Assembly: GCF_014639655.1 (NCBI RefSeq)
Contig: NZ_BMGB01000001.1
Location: 1,194,882 to 1,258,881, forward strand
Reading direction: 5' to 3'
DNA: 64,000 nt
Source of the DNA: Conyzicola nivalis
GTDB taxonomy: Bacteria; Actinomycetota; Actinomycetes; Actinomycetales; Microbacteriaceae
The notes beneath the pieces were generated by a model. That model was not told where the DNA came from and searched no databases. It saw nothing but the letters and a program-made list of their open reading frames with translations. Below, in pieces: positions 35,963 through 45,051 of this stretch. Made by a program: the position numbers and the translations under genes. Numbering within the stretch: the first letter of the stretch is position 1; the number at the start of each line of letters is the position of its first letter.

Positions 35963-36080
35963 GTGACGCGGCGCACGGCGCCTGTCGAAACCCGCCGGTC
36001 GAGTAACGCGGTCTGGCGCGTATATCGAAACCCGCCGCTTGGGTAACGCGGTCTGCCGCGTATATCGAAACCCGCCGGCT
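35958..36080. repeat. three tandem 40-bp repeats (GGTTGAGTnACGCGG...CGAAACCCGCC)
   Basis: Units 35961-36000, 36001-36040 and 36041-36080 share GAGTAACGCGG at the start and TATCGAAACCCGCCG at the end; units 2 and 3 differ at only a few bases, unit 1 at more. The pattern resembles the abundant Microbacteriaceae interspersed repeat that reads roughly GGTTGAGTAGC ... GTATCGAAACC. The first unit provides the TGA stop of the M3 peptidase. Confidence 0.75.
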
Positions 36081-36289
36081 GACCGACTTCCCAGCTCACC
36101 CCGCCTCAACTTCGACCCCGAAGCCGACTTCAATCCCGTCCCTCAAGCGCCCCCTCACCCCACCACCACCCCTTTAACCCGCGCGCATCCTCTCCTCCAC
36201 AGGCACCTCCAAAAAACTTGATTCCACGGGAAATCCCACTTCTGATCAGGGATAACCCGAATGTCAGTGGCCGGAGTGACGATTCACCT
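36081..36289. other. pyrimidine-rich spacer before the DUF222-HNH gene
   Basis: With the 40-bp repeats this makes a 327-bp gap without a gene. The strand is C/T-rich (CCCCTCACCCCACCACCACC) and then AT-richer near TTGATTCCACGGGAAATCCC. No promoter or terminator is clear; a TTG at 36218 opens the reading frame but adds unconserved residues. Confidence 0.4.
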
Positions 36290-37702
36290 ATGGACCAGAT
36301 AGGTGCGATCGCGGAGACCGTGCGGCAGGTGCGCGAGCAGCTCGCCGTGATTGTCGGCGCCTCCCTGAGCGCCGCGACCGACACGGAACTGTGCGCGCTC
36401 ACCGTCGCCGTGGAAGACGCCGGGCGACTCCTCGACGGCCTGCGCGTGGCCACCGCGGGCGAAATCGGCGACCGGTCCCGCTACGGTCTCGGAAATGATG
36501 CGCTTCCCGTGCGGTTCGGGCTTAAACGTGCCAGCCAGGTCGTCGAACGCCTCACCCGGGTCGCGCCCGCCGAAGCGGCTCGGCGCGTAAGCGTGGGCAC
36601 CGCCGTCCGGCCGCGCACCCACCTAGACGGCTCGCCTCTCCCGCCCGCGCACGCGCCTCTCGCCGTCGCGATGTCCGAGGGCGGTGTGGGTATCGACGCT
36701 GCCGCGGTGATCGTGCGCTGCCTCGATCAGGCGCGGTCGACCGCGACCGACGACGACATCGAGGTCGCCGAGGTCGCGCTGGTCGAGACCGCCGCCCGCT
36801 GCACGGCCGACGAGGTCGGCATCCAAGCCCGCGCCTGGCGCGAAGCGCTCGACCCCGACGGCGCCGAGCCGCGCGACGAACGCATCTATCGCAAGCGCTC
36901 CTTCCTGCTCGGTCGCGAGGTCGACGGGCTCACCAAGTTCTCCGGCGTGCTCACCCCTGTCGACGCTGCGCTGCTCGCCGCAGCGTTCAACGAGGCCGAC
37001 AAGCCGGGCAACGCGCCCCGCTTTCTCAGCGACGTCGACCGGGCCACGGGCACGACTCTGGTCACCGATGAAACGGGCGAGACCACCATAGAATTCGTCG
37101 ATCCGCGCAGCCGCGAGCAGCGCCACTACGACGTGGTGACCGGGCTCCTCGGCGCCGGCGTTCGTTCCACCGGCGCCGAGCAAGGCGGTATGCGGTCGAA
37201 GGCCGAAGTCACGGCCATCATTACTCTCGACGACCTTCGCAGCGGCCATGGAGTCGGATTCCTCGACGGCACCGACGAGCCGGTTTCGGCCGCAACCGTG
37301 CAGCAGTTGGTGTGTGCCAACGGTTACGCGCCGATCTTGCTCGGCGACAATGGCGAGGTCCTCATGCTCGGGCAAACCCAGCGCCTCTTCTCCCCGGCGC
37401 AGGTACGCGCACTTCGGGTCCGAGACGGCGGTTGCGTCAACTGCGGGGCTCCGCCCGGCTGGTGCGACGCCCACCACGTCGACCAGTGGGCTCGCGACGA
37501 CGGTCCCACCGATATCGACAACGGGGTGCTGCTCTGCCAAGACTGCCATCGACTTATCCACAGAAACGCCTTCGCAATGAAGATGATCGGCGGACGCCCG
37601 CACATCCTCGCTCCTCCTTGGCTCGATCCAGAGCAGAAGTGGCGAAGGCTCGGCGGTGCACGAACACAGATGATCACGTCGCTGCAAAAGCGCATCGGGT
37701 AG
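36290..37702 (+). CDS. DUF222/HNH endonuclease-domain protein (13E12-like)
   Basis: 470 residues. A helical DUF222 region covers about 20-330 (LDGLRVATAGEIGDRSRYG, GIDAAAVIVRCLDQ, LTPVDAALLAAAFNEAD). The HNH domain at the C-terminus has CVNCGAPPGWCDAHHVDQWA and NGVLLCQDCHRLIHR, with zinc-binding CxxC pairs and the HH-N-H catalytic pattern. Such proteins are multicopy in Actinobacteria, often near repeats, and may be mobile, like the M. tuberculosis 13E12 family. The ATG at 36290 begins MDQIGAIAETV. Confidence 0.85.
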   Translation: MDQIGAIAETVRQVREQLAVIVGASLSAATDTELCALTVAVEDAGRLLDGLRVATAGEIGDRSRYGLGNDALPVRFGLKRASQVVERLTRVAPAEAARRVSVGTAVRPRTHLDGSPLPPAHAPLAVAMSEGGVGIDAAAVIVRCLDQARSTATDDDIEVAEVALVETAARCTADEVGIQARAWREALDPDGAEPRDERIYRKRSFLLGREVDGLTKFSGVLTPVDAALLAAAFNEADKPGNAPRFLSDVDRATGTTLVTDETGETTIEFVDPRSREQRHYDVVTGLLGAGVRSTGAEQGGMRSKAEVTAIITLDDLRSGHGVGFLDGTDEPVSAATVQQLVCANGYAPILLGDNGEVLMLGQTQRLFSPAQVRALRVRDGGCVNCGAPPGWCDAHHVDQWARDDGPTDIDNGVLLCQDCHRLIHRNAFAMKMIGGRPHILAPPWLDPEQKWRRLGGARTQMITSLQKRIG

Positions 37703-37852
37703 CGGCGGTCGGCTCCCGGCAGTCGGCGCTTGGACGGGCTCGGGATTGCCCCGACCGGCCGCCTTGGGCCTGACTGCCGCCGACCGCTGCCCGTATAGTG
37801 GCGGAGCTACGAACGAGAGACGGTCGGCGGCTCCTTGCGCTCTCCGGTCGAC

Positions 37853-37980
37853 ACGACGGCACGACGGCACGACGGCACGACCGAACGACGGCACGACGGC
37901 ACGACGGCACGACGGCACGACGGCACGACGGCACGACGACACGGAGACACGGCGACACGGCCGCACGGCCGCACGGCGGC
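37853..37980. repeat. 16-unit tandem repeat of an 8-bp motif (ACGACGGC)
   Basis: Sixteen consecutive 8-bp units run from 37853 to 37980: nine exact ACGACGGC, then degenerate units (ACGACGAC, ACGGAGAC, ACGGCGAC, ACGGCCGC) toward the right. It lies in the 415-bp gap (37703-38117) after the HNH gene; the rest of that gap has no gene. Reading frames through it encode only low-complexity peptides. The exact copies suggest recent slippage expansion. Confidence 0.85.
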
Positions 37981-38117
37981 AGCCTGCCAGGCGAGAAGTC
38001 ACCGGGGGCCCGCGCAGGGCTGCACGGCTCCCGTTGCGAACTACCGCTGTCGGCCGTGCTCCGCCTGGCACCTGACTTCGAAGCGGCCGTCAGGCAGACC
38101 CGTGTGGTGGCTTCGGC

Positions 38118-38579
38118 TCATCGAAGGCGCCGAGCCTGCGACGTCGCCCGAAGCCCGTACGTTACGTGCTCGCGCAACATCGTGATCTGGCGTGCGAGGT
38201 TCGGCGTCATGTGGAGCTCGTCGAATCGGGGAGTGCGCTCGACCGCGTCGACGAGCGCGCGCACGAGCCGCCATTGCTCGGCCTGCATCTCCGGGTCGGA
38301 CCGTAGCCACGGCGAATGTACGAACGCCCCCAGCGCGTACAGGAGCCGATCGACCCCCATAGCCGTCGCGAACGGGTTGACGGTGTTCAAAACCTTCTCG
38401 ATGGCAAGCACAGCGCGGCAGTCGCCGCACTGCACGGTGTGGTCCTGCGCTTCGATGCACTCGCGCAACAGGATGTCGAGGCGCTCGATGCGCAGCACCT
38501 TCACGATCGGCTTTCCCGCGCTGTACGCGGCGACGAAAGGGGTGAGAAATCGGTCGATGGTCAGGTTGTCGTTTGTCAT
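38118..38579 (-). CDS. hypothetical protein with a CxxC motif
   Basis: 153 residues from the ATG at 38577-38579 (MTNDNLTIDRFLTPF); an ATG at 38621 would add 14 residues, and neither has a strong Shine-Dalgarno. Mostly helical, with QCGDCRAVLAIEKVLN and LHMTPNLARQITMLREHVTYG. The single CxxC is not a known domain on its own. Function unknown. Adjacent to the tandem-repeat locus, so it may be accessory. Confidence 0.55.
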   Translation of the reverse strand: MTNDNLTIDRFLTPFVAAYSAGKPIVKVLRIERLDILLRECIEAQDHTVQCGDCRAVLAIEKVLNTVNPFATAMGVDRLLYALGAFVHSPWLRSDPEMQAEQWRLVRALVDAVERTPRFDELHMTPNLARQITMLREHVTYGLRATSQARRLR

Positions 38580-38668
38580 GCCGAGAGTGTCGGTCGAGCG
38601 GATGACACGAGAGGTCGTCATGTGGAGGGCGGGCCGGCACCGGCCCCTGTGGAGGAGTCGAAACCCCG

Positions 38669-39616
38669 CTACGGCAGCAGGACGATCTTTCCGCGCGACT
38701 CGCCCGACTCGATGCGTCGCTGGGCCTCGGCCGCCTGGTCGAACGGCAGCGTCTCCGCGACCTCCACGTCGAACCGGCCTTCGGCAGCGAGGGCGGATGC
38801 CACGGCAACACCCTCACGGCGCAGCCGCTGCTCCTCGTCGCTGAGCGGCACCGGGTTTCCACCCGACCAGGCACGGATGCCCAGCTCGGCGGCACGCGCA
38901 CCGACCACGATCGTGCCGATGCGGCTGCGGTCGCTCACGAGCTGGAACGACGCCTCGAGAGCCTCGTCCGTGCCGGCTCCGTCGAGCACGACGTCGAATC
39001 CCTGCGGCGCGCCCTCCCGCAGACGCTCGAGGAGCCCCGGTCCGTACTCGACCGGGATGGCACCCAGCTCGCGCATACGCTCCTGGCGAGCGGGACCGCC
39101 GGTCGCCACCACGGTCGCGCCCCACGCGACCGCGAACTGGATGGCGGCTTGACCGACCGCACCGGAACCGGCGTGCACGAGCAGGGTCTCCCCCGCCGTC
39201 AGCTCGAGCGACTTGAGCGTCTGGTACGCCGTCGCCACCGGGATGCCGACAGCGGCGGCCTGCTCGAACGACCACTCGTCGGGCTTGCGGTCGAGCCGGT
39301 CGACCGGCACGGCGAGGAAGGTCGCGTACGCACCGCTCATACTGACGATCACCTCGTCACCCACGGCCCAGTCCGAGACAGCGTCGCCCACCGCGACGAT
39401 CACACCGGAAGCATCGGAGCCGGTGCGGCGCGGCTCCGTGATCGGCGGCGACGGACGCACCCCCGCCCGCAGTTTGCCGTCGATGGGGTTCACCCCGATC
39501 GCCAGCACCTCCACGAGAACTTCACCGGGTCCCGGCACGGGCTGGGGCACAGAGGCGAACTCGAGTACCTCCGGTCCACCGATTCGCGAGTACTGCACAA
39601 CCGTCGTTTCTGCCAA
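38669..39616 (-). CDS. NADP-dependent quinone oxidoreductase-like protein (MDR family)
   Basis: 315 residues, a zinc-free medium-chain dehydrogenase/reductase. N-terminal GroES-like part (PQPVPGPGEVLVEVLAIGVNPID) and nucleotide-binding domain with LVHAGSGAVGQAAIQFAVAWG. No structural zinc cysteines. The start is TTG at 39614-39616, six bases after an AGGGAG Shine-Dalgarno, giving MAETTVVQYSRIGG; no ATG or GTG fits as well. Substrate unknown. 116 bp separate it from the ACC deaminase gene, so it may be cotranscribed. Confidence 0.88.
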   Translation of the reverse strand: MAETTVVQYSRIGGPEVLEFASVPQPVPGPGEVLVEVLAIGVNPIDGKLRAGVRPSPPITEPRRTGSDASGVIVAVGDAVSDWAVGDEVIVSMSGAYATFLAVPVDRLDRKPDEWSFEQAAAVGIPVATAYQTLKSLELTAGETLLVHAGSGAVGQAAIQFAVAWGATVVATGGPARQERMRELGAIPVEYGPGLLERLREGAPQGFDVVLDGAGTDEALEASFQLVSDRSRIGTIVVGARAAELGIRAWSGGNPVPLSDEEQRLRREGVAVASALAAEGRFDVEVAETLPFDQAAEAQRRIESGESRGKIVLLP

Positions 39617-39732
39617 AGTCTTCTCCCTCACAGGCTCGCGCGAAGCATCCGTCGCCCCTCTATTGCAACACGCCCGGCGCGGCGGACCCAAAGCGTGACG
39701 CCGCGCGACGGACGAGCGCAGCCGCGCGACTC

Positions 39733-40740
39733 CTACCGGAACAGCGCGCTGTAGGCGTTGATCGCCGGCTGACCACCCAGGTGCGCGTATAGGACGTTGC
39801 TGCCCGCCGGGATGTCGCCCGACGTCACCAGCTCGATGAGCCCCGCCATCGACTTGCCCTCGTAGACCGGGTCGATGATCATGCCCTCCAGGCGGCCGGT
39901 GAGACGGATCGCGTCGAGCGTCGACTCGACCGGGATGCCGTACAGGTCTCCGGCCCACCCCTCGAGCACGGTGATCTCGTCGTCGCGCAGCTCCCGCTCA
40001 AGCCCGATGAGGGCGGCGGTGTTGCGGGCGATACGGGCGACCTGATCGCGCGTCTCCCGGATCTTCGCCGACGCGTCGATGCCGATGACCCGGCGCGGGC
40101 GCTCCTGACCGGCGAATCCCGCGATCATGCCGGCGTGCGTCGAACCGGTCACGCTGCAGACGACGATCGTGTCGAAGAACACCCCGAGCTCACGCTCCTG
40201 CCGCTCGACCTCGTAGGCCCAGTTGGCGAAACCCAGACCGCCGAGACGGTGGTCGGATGCGCCGGCCGGAATCGCGTACGGGGTGCCACCACGCGCTTTC
40301 ACGTCCTCCAGCGCCTTTTCCCAGCTCGACTTGATGCCGATGCCGAAGCCGGCCGGATCGAGCCGCACCTCGGCGCCCATGATGCGCGAGAGCATGATGT
40401 TGCCCACCCTGTCATTGACCGAGTCGGGCCAGTCCACCCAGTTCTCCTGCACGAGCACGGCCTTCATGCCGATCTTCGCGGCGACCGCGGCCACCTGCCG
40501 CGTGTGGTTCGACTGGTAGCCGCCGATCGACACCAGGGTGTCGGCGCCCGAGGCGATGGCGTCGGGAACCAGGTACTCGAGCTTGCGGGTCTTGTTGCCG
40601 CCGTAGGCGAGTCCGCTGTTCACGTCTTCGCGCTTGGCCCAGATCGTGGCCCCGCCGAGGTGCTGGGTGAGGCGGGGCAGCGTGTGGATCGGGCTCGGCC
40701 CGAAGGTCAGCGGGTAACGCTCGAAGTCGGTGATGGCCAT
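39733..40740 (-). CDS. acdS: 1-aminocyclopropane-1-carboxylate (ACC) deaminase
   Basis: PLP enzyme that breaks the ethylene precursor ACC to 2-oxobutyrate and ammonia. 335 residues. PLP lysine in [25 protein letters not shown] binds the substrate. The two residues that separate true ACC deaminase from D-cysteine desulfhydrase are both of the deaminase type: Glu in DPVYEGKSM and Leu in YAHLGGQPA. The ATG at 40738-40740 follows AGGGACACCC. Suggests plant association; the neighbouring GntR-type gene is divergent, 89 bp away. Confidence 0.92.
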   Translation of the reverse strand: MAITDFERYPLTFGPSPIHTLPRLTQHLGGATIWAKREDVNSGLAYGGNKTRKLEYLVPDAIASGADTLVSIGGYQSNHTRQVAAVAAKIGMKAVLVQENWVDWPDSVNDRVGNIMLSRIMGAEVRLDPAGFGIGIKSSWEKALEDVKARGGTPYAIPAGASDHRLGGLGFANWAYEVERQERELGVFFDTIVVCSVTGSTHAGMIAGFAGQERPRRVIGIDASAKIRETRDQVARIARNTAALIGLERELRDDEITVLEGWAGDLYGIPVESTLDAIRLTGRLEGMIIDPVYEGKSMAGLIELVTSGDIPAGSNVLYAHLGGQPAINAYSALFR

Positions 40741-40801
40741 GGGTGTCCCTGTCTGTGTGGCGGCGAAGGCGGATGAGCCCCGACGCGACATGCGATATAT
40801 T

Positions 40802-40816
40802 GCGTTTTCGAAACGC
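40802..40816. promoter_or_regulatory. palindrome between acdS and the GntR gene
   Basis: GCGTTT-TCG-AAACGC, perfect 6-bp arms, in the divergent acdS/gntR region next to ATATATTGCG. A likely operator for the adjacent regulator, on symmetry and position only. Confidence 0.5.
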
Positions 40817-40829
40817 TAGCATGGGACGC

Positions 40830-41483
40830 ATGCCGACTCCCACACGCCAGGGCGTACACAAACGCCAGCTACTCCGCGACGACGTCTACGAATCGCTCCG
40901 CAACGCGATCGTCGACGGCACCTTCGCGCCCGGCGAACGGCTGAAAGACCCGCAGCTGGAAGACTGGCTCGGGGTGAGCCGCACCCCCATCCGCGAGGCG
41001 CTCCTGCGCCTCGAACGCGCCGGCCTCGTGATCACCCAGCCCGGACGAGCCACGACGGTAGCTCCCTTCGACCTGGCCTCGACGATCAGCGCGCAGCAGG
41101 TCGCCGCGGCGATGCACGAGCTCGCGGCACAGCTGGCCGTCCCGGTGATCACGCCCGAGCAGATCGACGCCATGGTGGCCGCCAACTCGGCGTTCGCTTT
41201 GGCCCTCGACGTTGTCGACGCGGACGCGGCACTCGACGCGGACCACGCGTTCCACGAGGTGTTCGTCGCCGCCAGCGGAAACCAGCTGGTGGCGGACGTG
41301 CTCGAGCAGACCACTCCCCTGCTGCACCGCGTGGAGCGGATGCGGTTTGCGTCGTTTGCAGGGCGCGCCTCGGTCGCGCAGCACGACGCCGTCATCGAGC
41401 GCACCCGGGCGGGCGACGCGACCGGCGCGGCGGCGCTGGTGCGGGAGAACTGGCTCTCGCTGCGCTACACCGGGCTGGAATAG
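40830..41483 (+). CDS. GntR-family regulator (FCD/FadR-type)
   Basis: 217 residues from the second of two close ATGs (40830; the first is at 40821). N-terminal winged helix has YESLRNAIVDGTFAPGERLKD and LGVSRTPIREALLRLERAGL. The C-terminal FCD domain includes DADHAFHEVFVAASGN and histidines that bind metal or ligand in this family. Divergent from acdS, so probably its regulator, though ACC-responsive control elsewhere often uses Lrp-type proteins. Confidence 0.88.
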   Translation: MPTPTRQGVHKRQLLRDDVYESLRNAIVDGTFAPGERLKDPQLEDWLGVSRTPIREALLRLERAGLVITQPGRATTVAPFDLASTISAQQVAAAMHELAAQLAVPVITPEQIDAMVAANSAFALALDVVDADAALDADHAFHEVFVAASGNQLVADVLEQTTPLLHRVERMRFASFAGRASVAQHDAVIERTRAGDATGAAALVRENWLSLRYTGLE

Positions 41484-41500
41484 CGGGCAGCAGGCGCCGT

Positions 41501-42778
41501 TTAGGCCGACTTCTCCTGGCGGCTCTCGACGCGCGGCACGATCGTCGGGGCGGCGTTGTTGAGCACGGCGTCGCGGGTGACGATGACGCGAGCCACCTGA
41601 TCGTCGCTCGGAACCTCGAACATGATCGGGCCGAGCACCTCTTCCATGATGGCGCGCAGACCGCGGGCACCCGTCTGGCGCAGCACCGCGAGGTCGGCGA
41701 TCGCCTCGAGGGCGTCTTCGTCGAAGTCGAGTTCGACGCCGTCGAGCTCGAACATGCGCTGGTACTGGCGGATCAGCGCGTTCTTCGGCTTGGTGAGGAT
41801 GTCCATGAGCGCGACCTGGTCGAGGGGCGTGACCGTCGCCACGACGGGGAGGCGACCGATGAACTCGGGGATGAGCCCGAACTTGTGCAGGTCTTCTGGC
41901 AGCACCTCGCTGAAGAGGTTGCGTTCGTCGCCCTTGCTGTGCAGCGGGGCGCCGAAGCCGATGCCCTTCTTGCCCGCGCGCTGCGAGATGATCTCTTCGA
42001 GACCGGCGAATGCGCCCGCGACGATGAACAGCACGTTGGTCGTGTCGACCTGGATAAATTCTTGATGAGGATGCTTGCGACCACCCTGCGGCGGAACGGA
42101 GGCGACCGTGCCCTCGAGGATCTTGAGGAGGGCCTGCTGCACGCCCTCGCCGGAGACGTCGCGGGTGATCGACGGATTCTCGGCCTTGCGGGCGATCTTG
42201 TCGATCTCGTCGATGTAGATGATGCCGGTCTCGGCGCGCTTGACGTCGTAGTCGGCGGCCTGGATCAGCTTGAGCAGGATGTTCTCGACGTCTTCGCCCA
42301 CGTAGCCGGCCTCGGTGAGGGCGGTGGCGTCTGCGACGGCGAACGGCACGTTGAGGCGCTTCGCGAGCGTCTGGGCGAGGTAGGTCTTGCCGCAGCCCGT
42401 GGGGCCGATCAGGAGGATGTTCGACTTCGAGATCTCGATGTCGTCGAGCACGGTGTCGACGGAGGCGATGGTCGAACGGGCCCGCACACGCTTGTAGTGG
42501 TTGTAGACGGCGACCGAGAGGGCCTTCTTGGCGGCCTCCTGGCCGATCACATACTCTTCGAGGAAGGAGTAGATCTCGCGGGGCTTGGGCAGTTCGAACT
42601 CGCTCGACGCTTCTTCGCCGGCTTCGGCGAGACGCTCTTCGATGATCTCGTTGCACAGCTCGACGCACTCGTCGCAGATGTACACGCCGGGCCCGGCGAT
42701 GAGCTGCTGAACCTGCTTCTGGCTCTTTCCACAGAAGGAACACTTGAGCAGGTCGGCGCTCTCTCCGATGCGAGCCAT
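41501..42778 (-). CDS. clpX: ATP-dependent Clp protease ATP-binding subunit ClpX
   Basis: 425 residues. N-terminal zinc domain with C13, C16, C35 and C38 ([21 protein letters not shown]). AAA+ core with Walker [13 protein letters not shown], Walker [13 protein letters not shown], the GYVG pore loop in [11 protein letters not shown] and the IGF-type ClpP-binding loop in KGIGFGAPL. Unfolds tagged proteins for ClpP in the cytoplasm. Normally directly after clpP1-clpP2; here about 2.3 kb of copper-related genes lie between. Confidence 0.97.
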   Translation of the reverse strand: MARIGESADLLKCSFCGKSQKQVQQLIAGPGVYICDECVELCNEIIEERLAEAGEEASSEFELPKPREIYSFLEEYVIGQEAAKKALSVAVYNHYKRVRARSTIASVDTVLDDIEISKSNILLIGPTGCGKTYLAQTLAKRLNVPFAVADATALTEAGYVGEDVENILLKLIQAADYDVKRAETGIIYIDEIDKIARKAENPSITRDVSGEGVQQALLKILEGTVASVPPQGGRKHPHQEFIQVDTTNVLFIVAGAFAGLEEIISQRAGKKGIGFGAPLHSKGDERNLFSEVLPEDLHKFGLIPEFIGRLPVVATVTPLDQVALMDILTKPKNALIRQYQRMFELDGVELDFDEDALEAIADLAVLRQTGARGLRAIMEEVLGPIMFEVPSDDQVARVIVTRDAVLNNAAPTIVPRVESRQEKSA

Positions 42779-42972
42779 GTGCAGCCTCCCTCAATCACCG
42801 TGTGCTACGTGCACCGAGCCTAACCTGTGCCACCGACGGCCGCTGGCACTCGACGATATCCAGCGCGTCGTCGTGCGGCCCGCGCCAGCACGGCGACTCC
42901 CTATCCAACGTACAGGCAGGCACGAACTAGTCTGAAGAGGTCCGGGTTTTTCCGGCACGACAGGGGCGGGAA

Positions 42973-44346
42973 ATGACGACACGGTGGGCGCGATTCGCGC
43001 GCGGCTGGCTCGCCGCCGTGTTCTCCACCCTCGTGGCCGCGGGCTCGCACACCCTCGCCGGCGGATCGGCCCCGAGCGCCGTGTCCCTCGCCGTCGCCCT
43101 CGCGTTCGCGGGAATCACCTGCATCGCCCTGACCGGCAAGACGGTGTCGCTCCCCCGGCTGACCGTCTCGGTGCTGCTGAGCCAGGTCGCCTTCCACGCT
43201 TTTTTCAGCACCATGAGCGCTCCCGCCGGGCTGGTACAGTCCGCGACCACCGTACATTCCGCGAGCACGGGGGTACACGAGCACGGCGCGTCCGCCGTGC
43301 TGCTCGCGGGAAGCAGGACCGGCGCGCACCACTCCGACGGGTGGATGTGGCTCGGCCACGCGGCCGCGGCGATCGTCACGATTCTGACGCTGCGTTACGG
43401 CGAGGGCGCCTTCTGGCGTCTGCGCGGCGTCGCCGCCCTGTTCGTGCGCACGGTGCTCGCCTCGGCCCCCGACGTGCGACCGCTGCCCCGGATCATCCGG
43501 CGCCCGCCCGCCACCGGTCATCTCTTCGTTCCGCGCATCTGCGCGATTCTGCGCTGTTCTCTCGGCCTGCGGGGGCCACCCGTGTCGTCTTTCTCCCAAG
43601 ACCACACACCTAACCCGCAGAAGAAAGAACCAACCATGAAGAAAATCATCATCGGCGTGCCCGCAGCGATCGGAGCGGGCCTCCTGCTCGCCGTCGCGGC
43701 GCCCCTCTCGGCCAACGCGCACGTCACGATCGACCCGGGTCAGGCTGCCGCCGGTTCCTACACCGTCGTCACCGTCAAGGTCCCCAACGAGTCGGAGACG
43801 GCCACGACGAACCGTGTCGAACTCGCGCTTCCCACCGACACCCCCTTCACCAGCGTGCGCTACGTGCCCGTCGCCGGCTGGACGGCCGAGCTCGTCACAA
43901 CGACGCTGCCCGAACCCGTCACCATCGGCGAGTCGACGGTCACCGAGGCGGTCACGTCGGTCGTCTGGACCGCCGACGCCGGATCGGAGATCGGGTCGGG
44001 CCAGCTGCAGCTGTTCCCGCTCTCGCTCGGACCGGTGCCCGACACCGGATCGGTCACGCTGCCGGCCGACCAGGGCTACACCGACGGATCGACGGTCAGC
44101 TGGAACGAGACCGACGCCGACGCGGAACACCCCGCTCCGGTGCTGTACATTAACGACGCCCCGGCCGACGACCACCACGCGGGCGCGTCCGTCGAGACCG
44201 CCGAGGCTCCCACCGCCGATGCCGCCCCCGCCGACGACGTGCTCGCGCGCGTCCTCGGCATCGGCGGCCTCGTGGTCGGCGCCGTGGGCGTCGTGCTCGC
44301 CGTAACCGCCCGTCGCGGAGCATCGACCAGCAAGTCGGTGAACTAA
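42973..44346 (+). CDS. polytopic membrane protein read in frame into YcnI
   Basis: One open frame of 457 residues covers two proteins. Residues 1-221 (to KKEPT) form a small membrane protein: four hydrophobic segments, a His-containing loop (VHEHGASAV, AHHSDGWMWLGHA) and a basic end. Residues from MKKIIIGVP (ATG 43636) are a complete YcnI with its own signal peptide. A GGGGCGGGAA precedes ATG 42973. No stop lies between them, though the +1 frame has a TAA just before the YcnI start. Either a fusion or a readthrough caused by one indel. The upstream part is common near copper genes in Microbacteriaceae. Confidence 0.65.
   Translation: MTTRWARFARGWLAAVFSTLVAAGSHTLAGGSAPSAVSLAVALAFAGITCIALTGKTVSLPRLTVSVLLSQVAFHAFFSTMSAPAGLVQSATTVHSASTGVHEHGASAVLLAGSRTGAHHSDGWMWLGHAAAAIVTILTLRYGEGAFWRLRGVAALFVRTVLASAPDVRPLPRIIRRPPATGHLFVPRICAILRCSLGLRGPPVSSFSQDHTPNPQKKEPTMKKIIIGVPAAIGAGLLLAVAAPLSANAHVTIDPGQAAAGSYTVVTVKVPNESETATTNRVELALPTDTPFTSVRYVPVAGWTAELVTTTLPEPVTIGESTVTEAVTSVVWTADAGSEIGSGQLQLFPLSLGPVPDTGSVTLPADQGYTDGSTVSWNETDADAEHPAPVLYINDAPADDHHAGASVETAEAPTADAAPADDVLARVLGIGGLVVGAVGVVLAVTARRGASTSKSVN
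43636..44346 (+). CDS. ycnI: YcnI/DUF1775 copper-related protein
   Basis: 236 residues when read from ATG 43636, which follows AGAAAGAACCAACC. Signal peptide MKKIIIGVPAAIGAGLLLA with a cleavage-like site before ANAHVTIDPG, so the mature chain starts at the conserved His that binds copper in YcnI. The DUF1775 domain follows (VPNESETATTNRVELALP, YVPVAGWTAEL), then a His-containing Asp-rich linker (DDHHAG) and a C-terminal anchor helix. It is also the 3' part of a longer frame. It sits next to CopC, a usual partner. Confidence 0.9.
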   Translation: MKKIIIGVPAAIGAGLLLAVAAPLSANAHVTIDPGQAAAGSYTVVTVKVPNESETATTNRVELALPTDTPFTSVRYVPVAGWTAELVTTTLPEPVTIGESTVTEAVTSVVWTADAGSEIGSGQLQLFPLSLGPVPDTGSVTLPADQGYTDGSTVSWNETDADAEHPAPVLYINDAPADDHHAGASVETAEAPTADAAPADDVLARVLGIGGLVVGAVGVVLAVTARRGASTSKSVN

Positions 44347-44348
44347 CC

Positions 44349-45032
44349 GTGGCCGGCCACCGCCGTCCCCTCGCCATCGTCACCCTCGGGGCGGCGGTGG
44401 CCCTCGGCGCCGTTCTCGGCTTCGCGGCGCCCGCCCAGGCGCACGACGTGCTCGTGTCTTCGACGCCCCTGCAGGGCGACGTGCTCACGACACTGCCCAC
44501 CGAGTTCTCGGTCACGATGAACGAGACGATCCTCGACCAAGGAACCGGGACCGGTTCGGGAACCAACTTCGACATCCAGATCACGGATGCGATGGGTCGG
44601 TTTTACGGGGACGGTTGCATTTCGCTCGTCGACGCGACGATGAGCACGCCGGCGGCTCTCGGAGCAGCGGGTCAGTACACGATGAATTGGCAGCTCGTCT
44701 CCAGTGACGGTCACGTCGTGAGCAGCGCTCCCTCGAGCTTCGGCCCGATCACGTTCGAGTGGGCGCCACCCGCCGACGCCACGCCCAGCAAGGGCTCGGC
44801 GACGGCGCCGGTCTGCGGCGAGACCGCCGAGGATCCGGAGCCCGAGATGACGACGCAGGCCGAGGACCCGGCCGAGACGCCGACCGCGACCCCGGGCGCC
44901 GAGGCGGACGACCCCGCCGACAACAGCACGACCACGCTGCTCTGGCTCGGTGGCGCGGCCGTCGCCGTCGTCGCGGCAATCTCGGCGACGCTGCTGCTGG
45001 TGCGCCCGAAGAAGCGGGACGACGAGGAGTAG
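44349..45032 (+). CDS. copC: CopC-domain copper-binding protein
   Basis: 227 residues. Signal peptide ending AAPAQA, so the mature chain begins HDVLVSSTPLQG; the N-terminal His binds copper in this family. CopC fold continues with FSVTMNETILDQG and the second site in VSSDGHVVSSAPSSF. A Pro/Glu/Thr-rich spacer precedes one C-terminal membrane helix and a basic tail. GTG start, 2 bp after the YcnI stop. Surface copper handling is likely. Confidence 0.92.
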   Translation: MAGHRRPLAIVTLGAAVALGAVLGFAAPAQAHDVLVSSTPLQGDVLTTLPTEFSVTMNETILDQGTGTGSGTNFDIQITDAMGRFYGDGCISLVDATMSTPAALGAAGQYTMNWQLVSSDGHVVSSAPSSFGPITFEWAPPADATPSKGSATAPVCGETAEDPEPEMTTQAEDPAETPTATPGAEADDPADNSTTTLLWLGGAAVAVVAAISATLLLVRPKKRDDEE

Positions 45033-45051
45033 AACCGCGCCACGGAACGCA

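Noticed and set aside
35958-37980. CRISPR-like array from the tandem repeats
   Set aside because: The 40-bp units are directly adjacent with no spacers and the 8-bp array is a simple repeat; no cas gene is nearby.
36623-38071. Minus-strand frame with repeated SCRRAVVP peptide
   Set aside because: The peptide repeat is only the 8-bp tandem array read in one frame, and the rest mirrors the DUF222-HNH gene.
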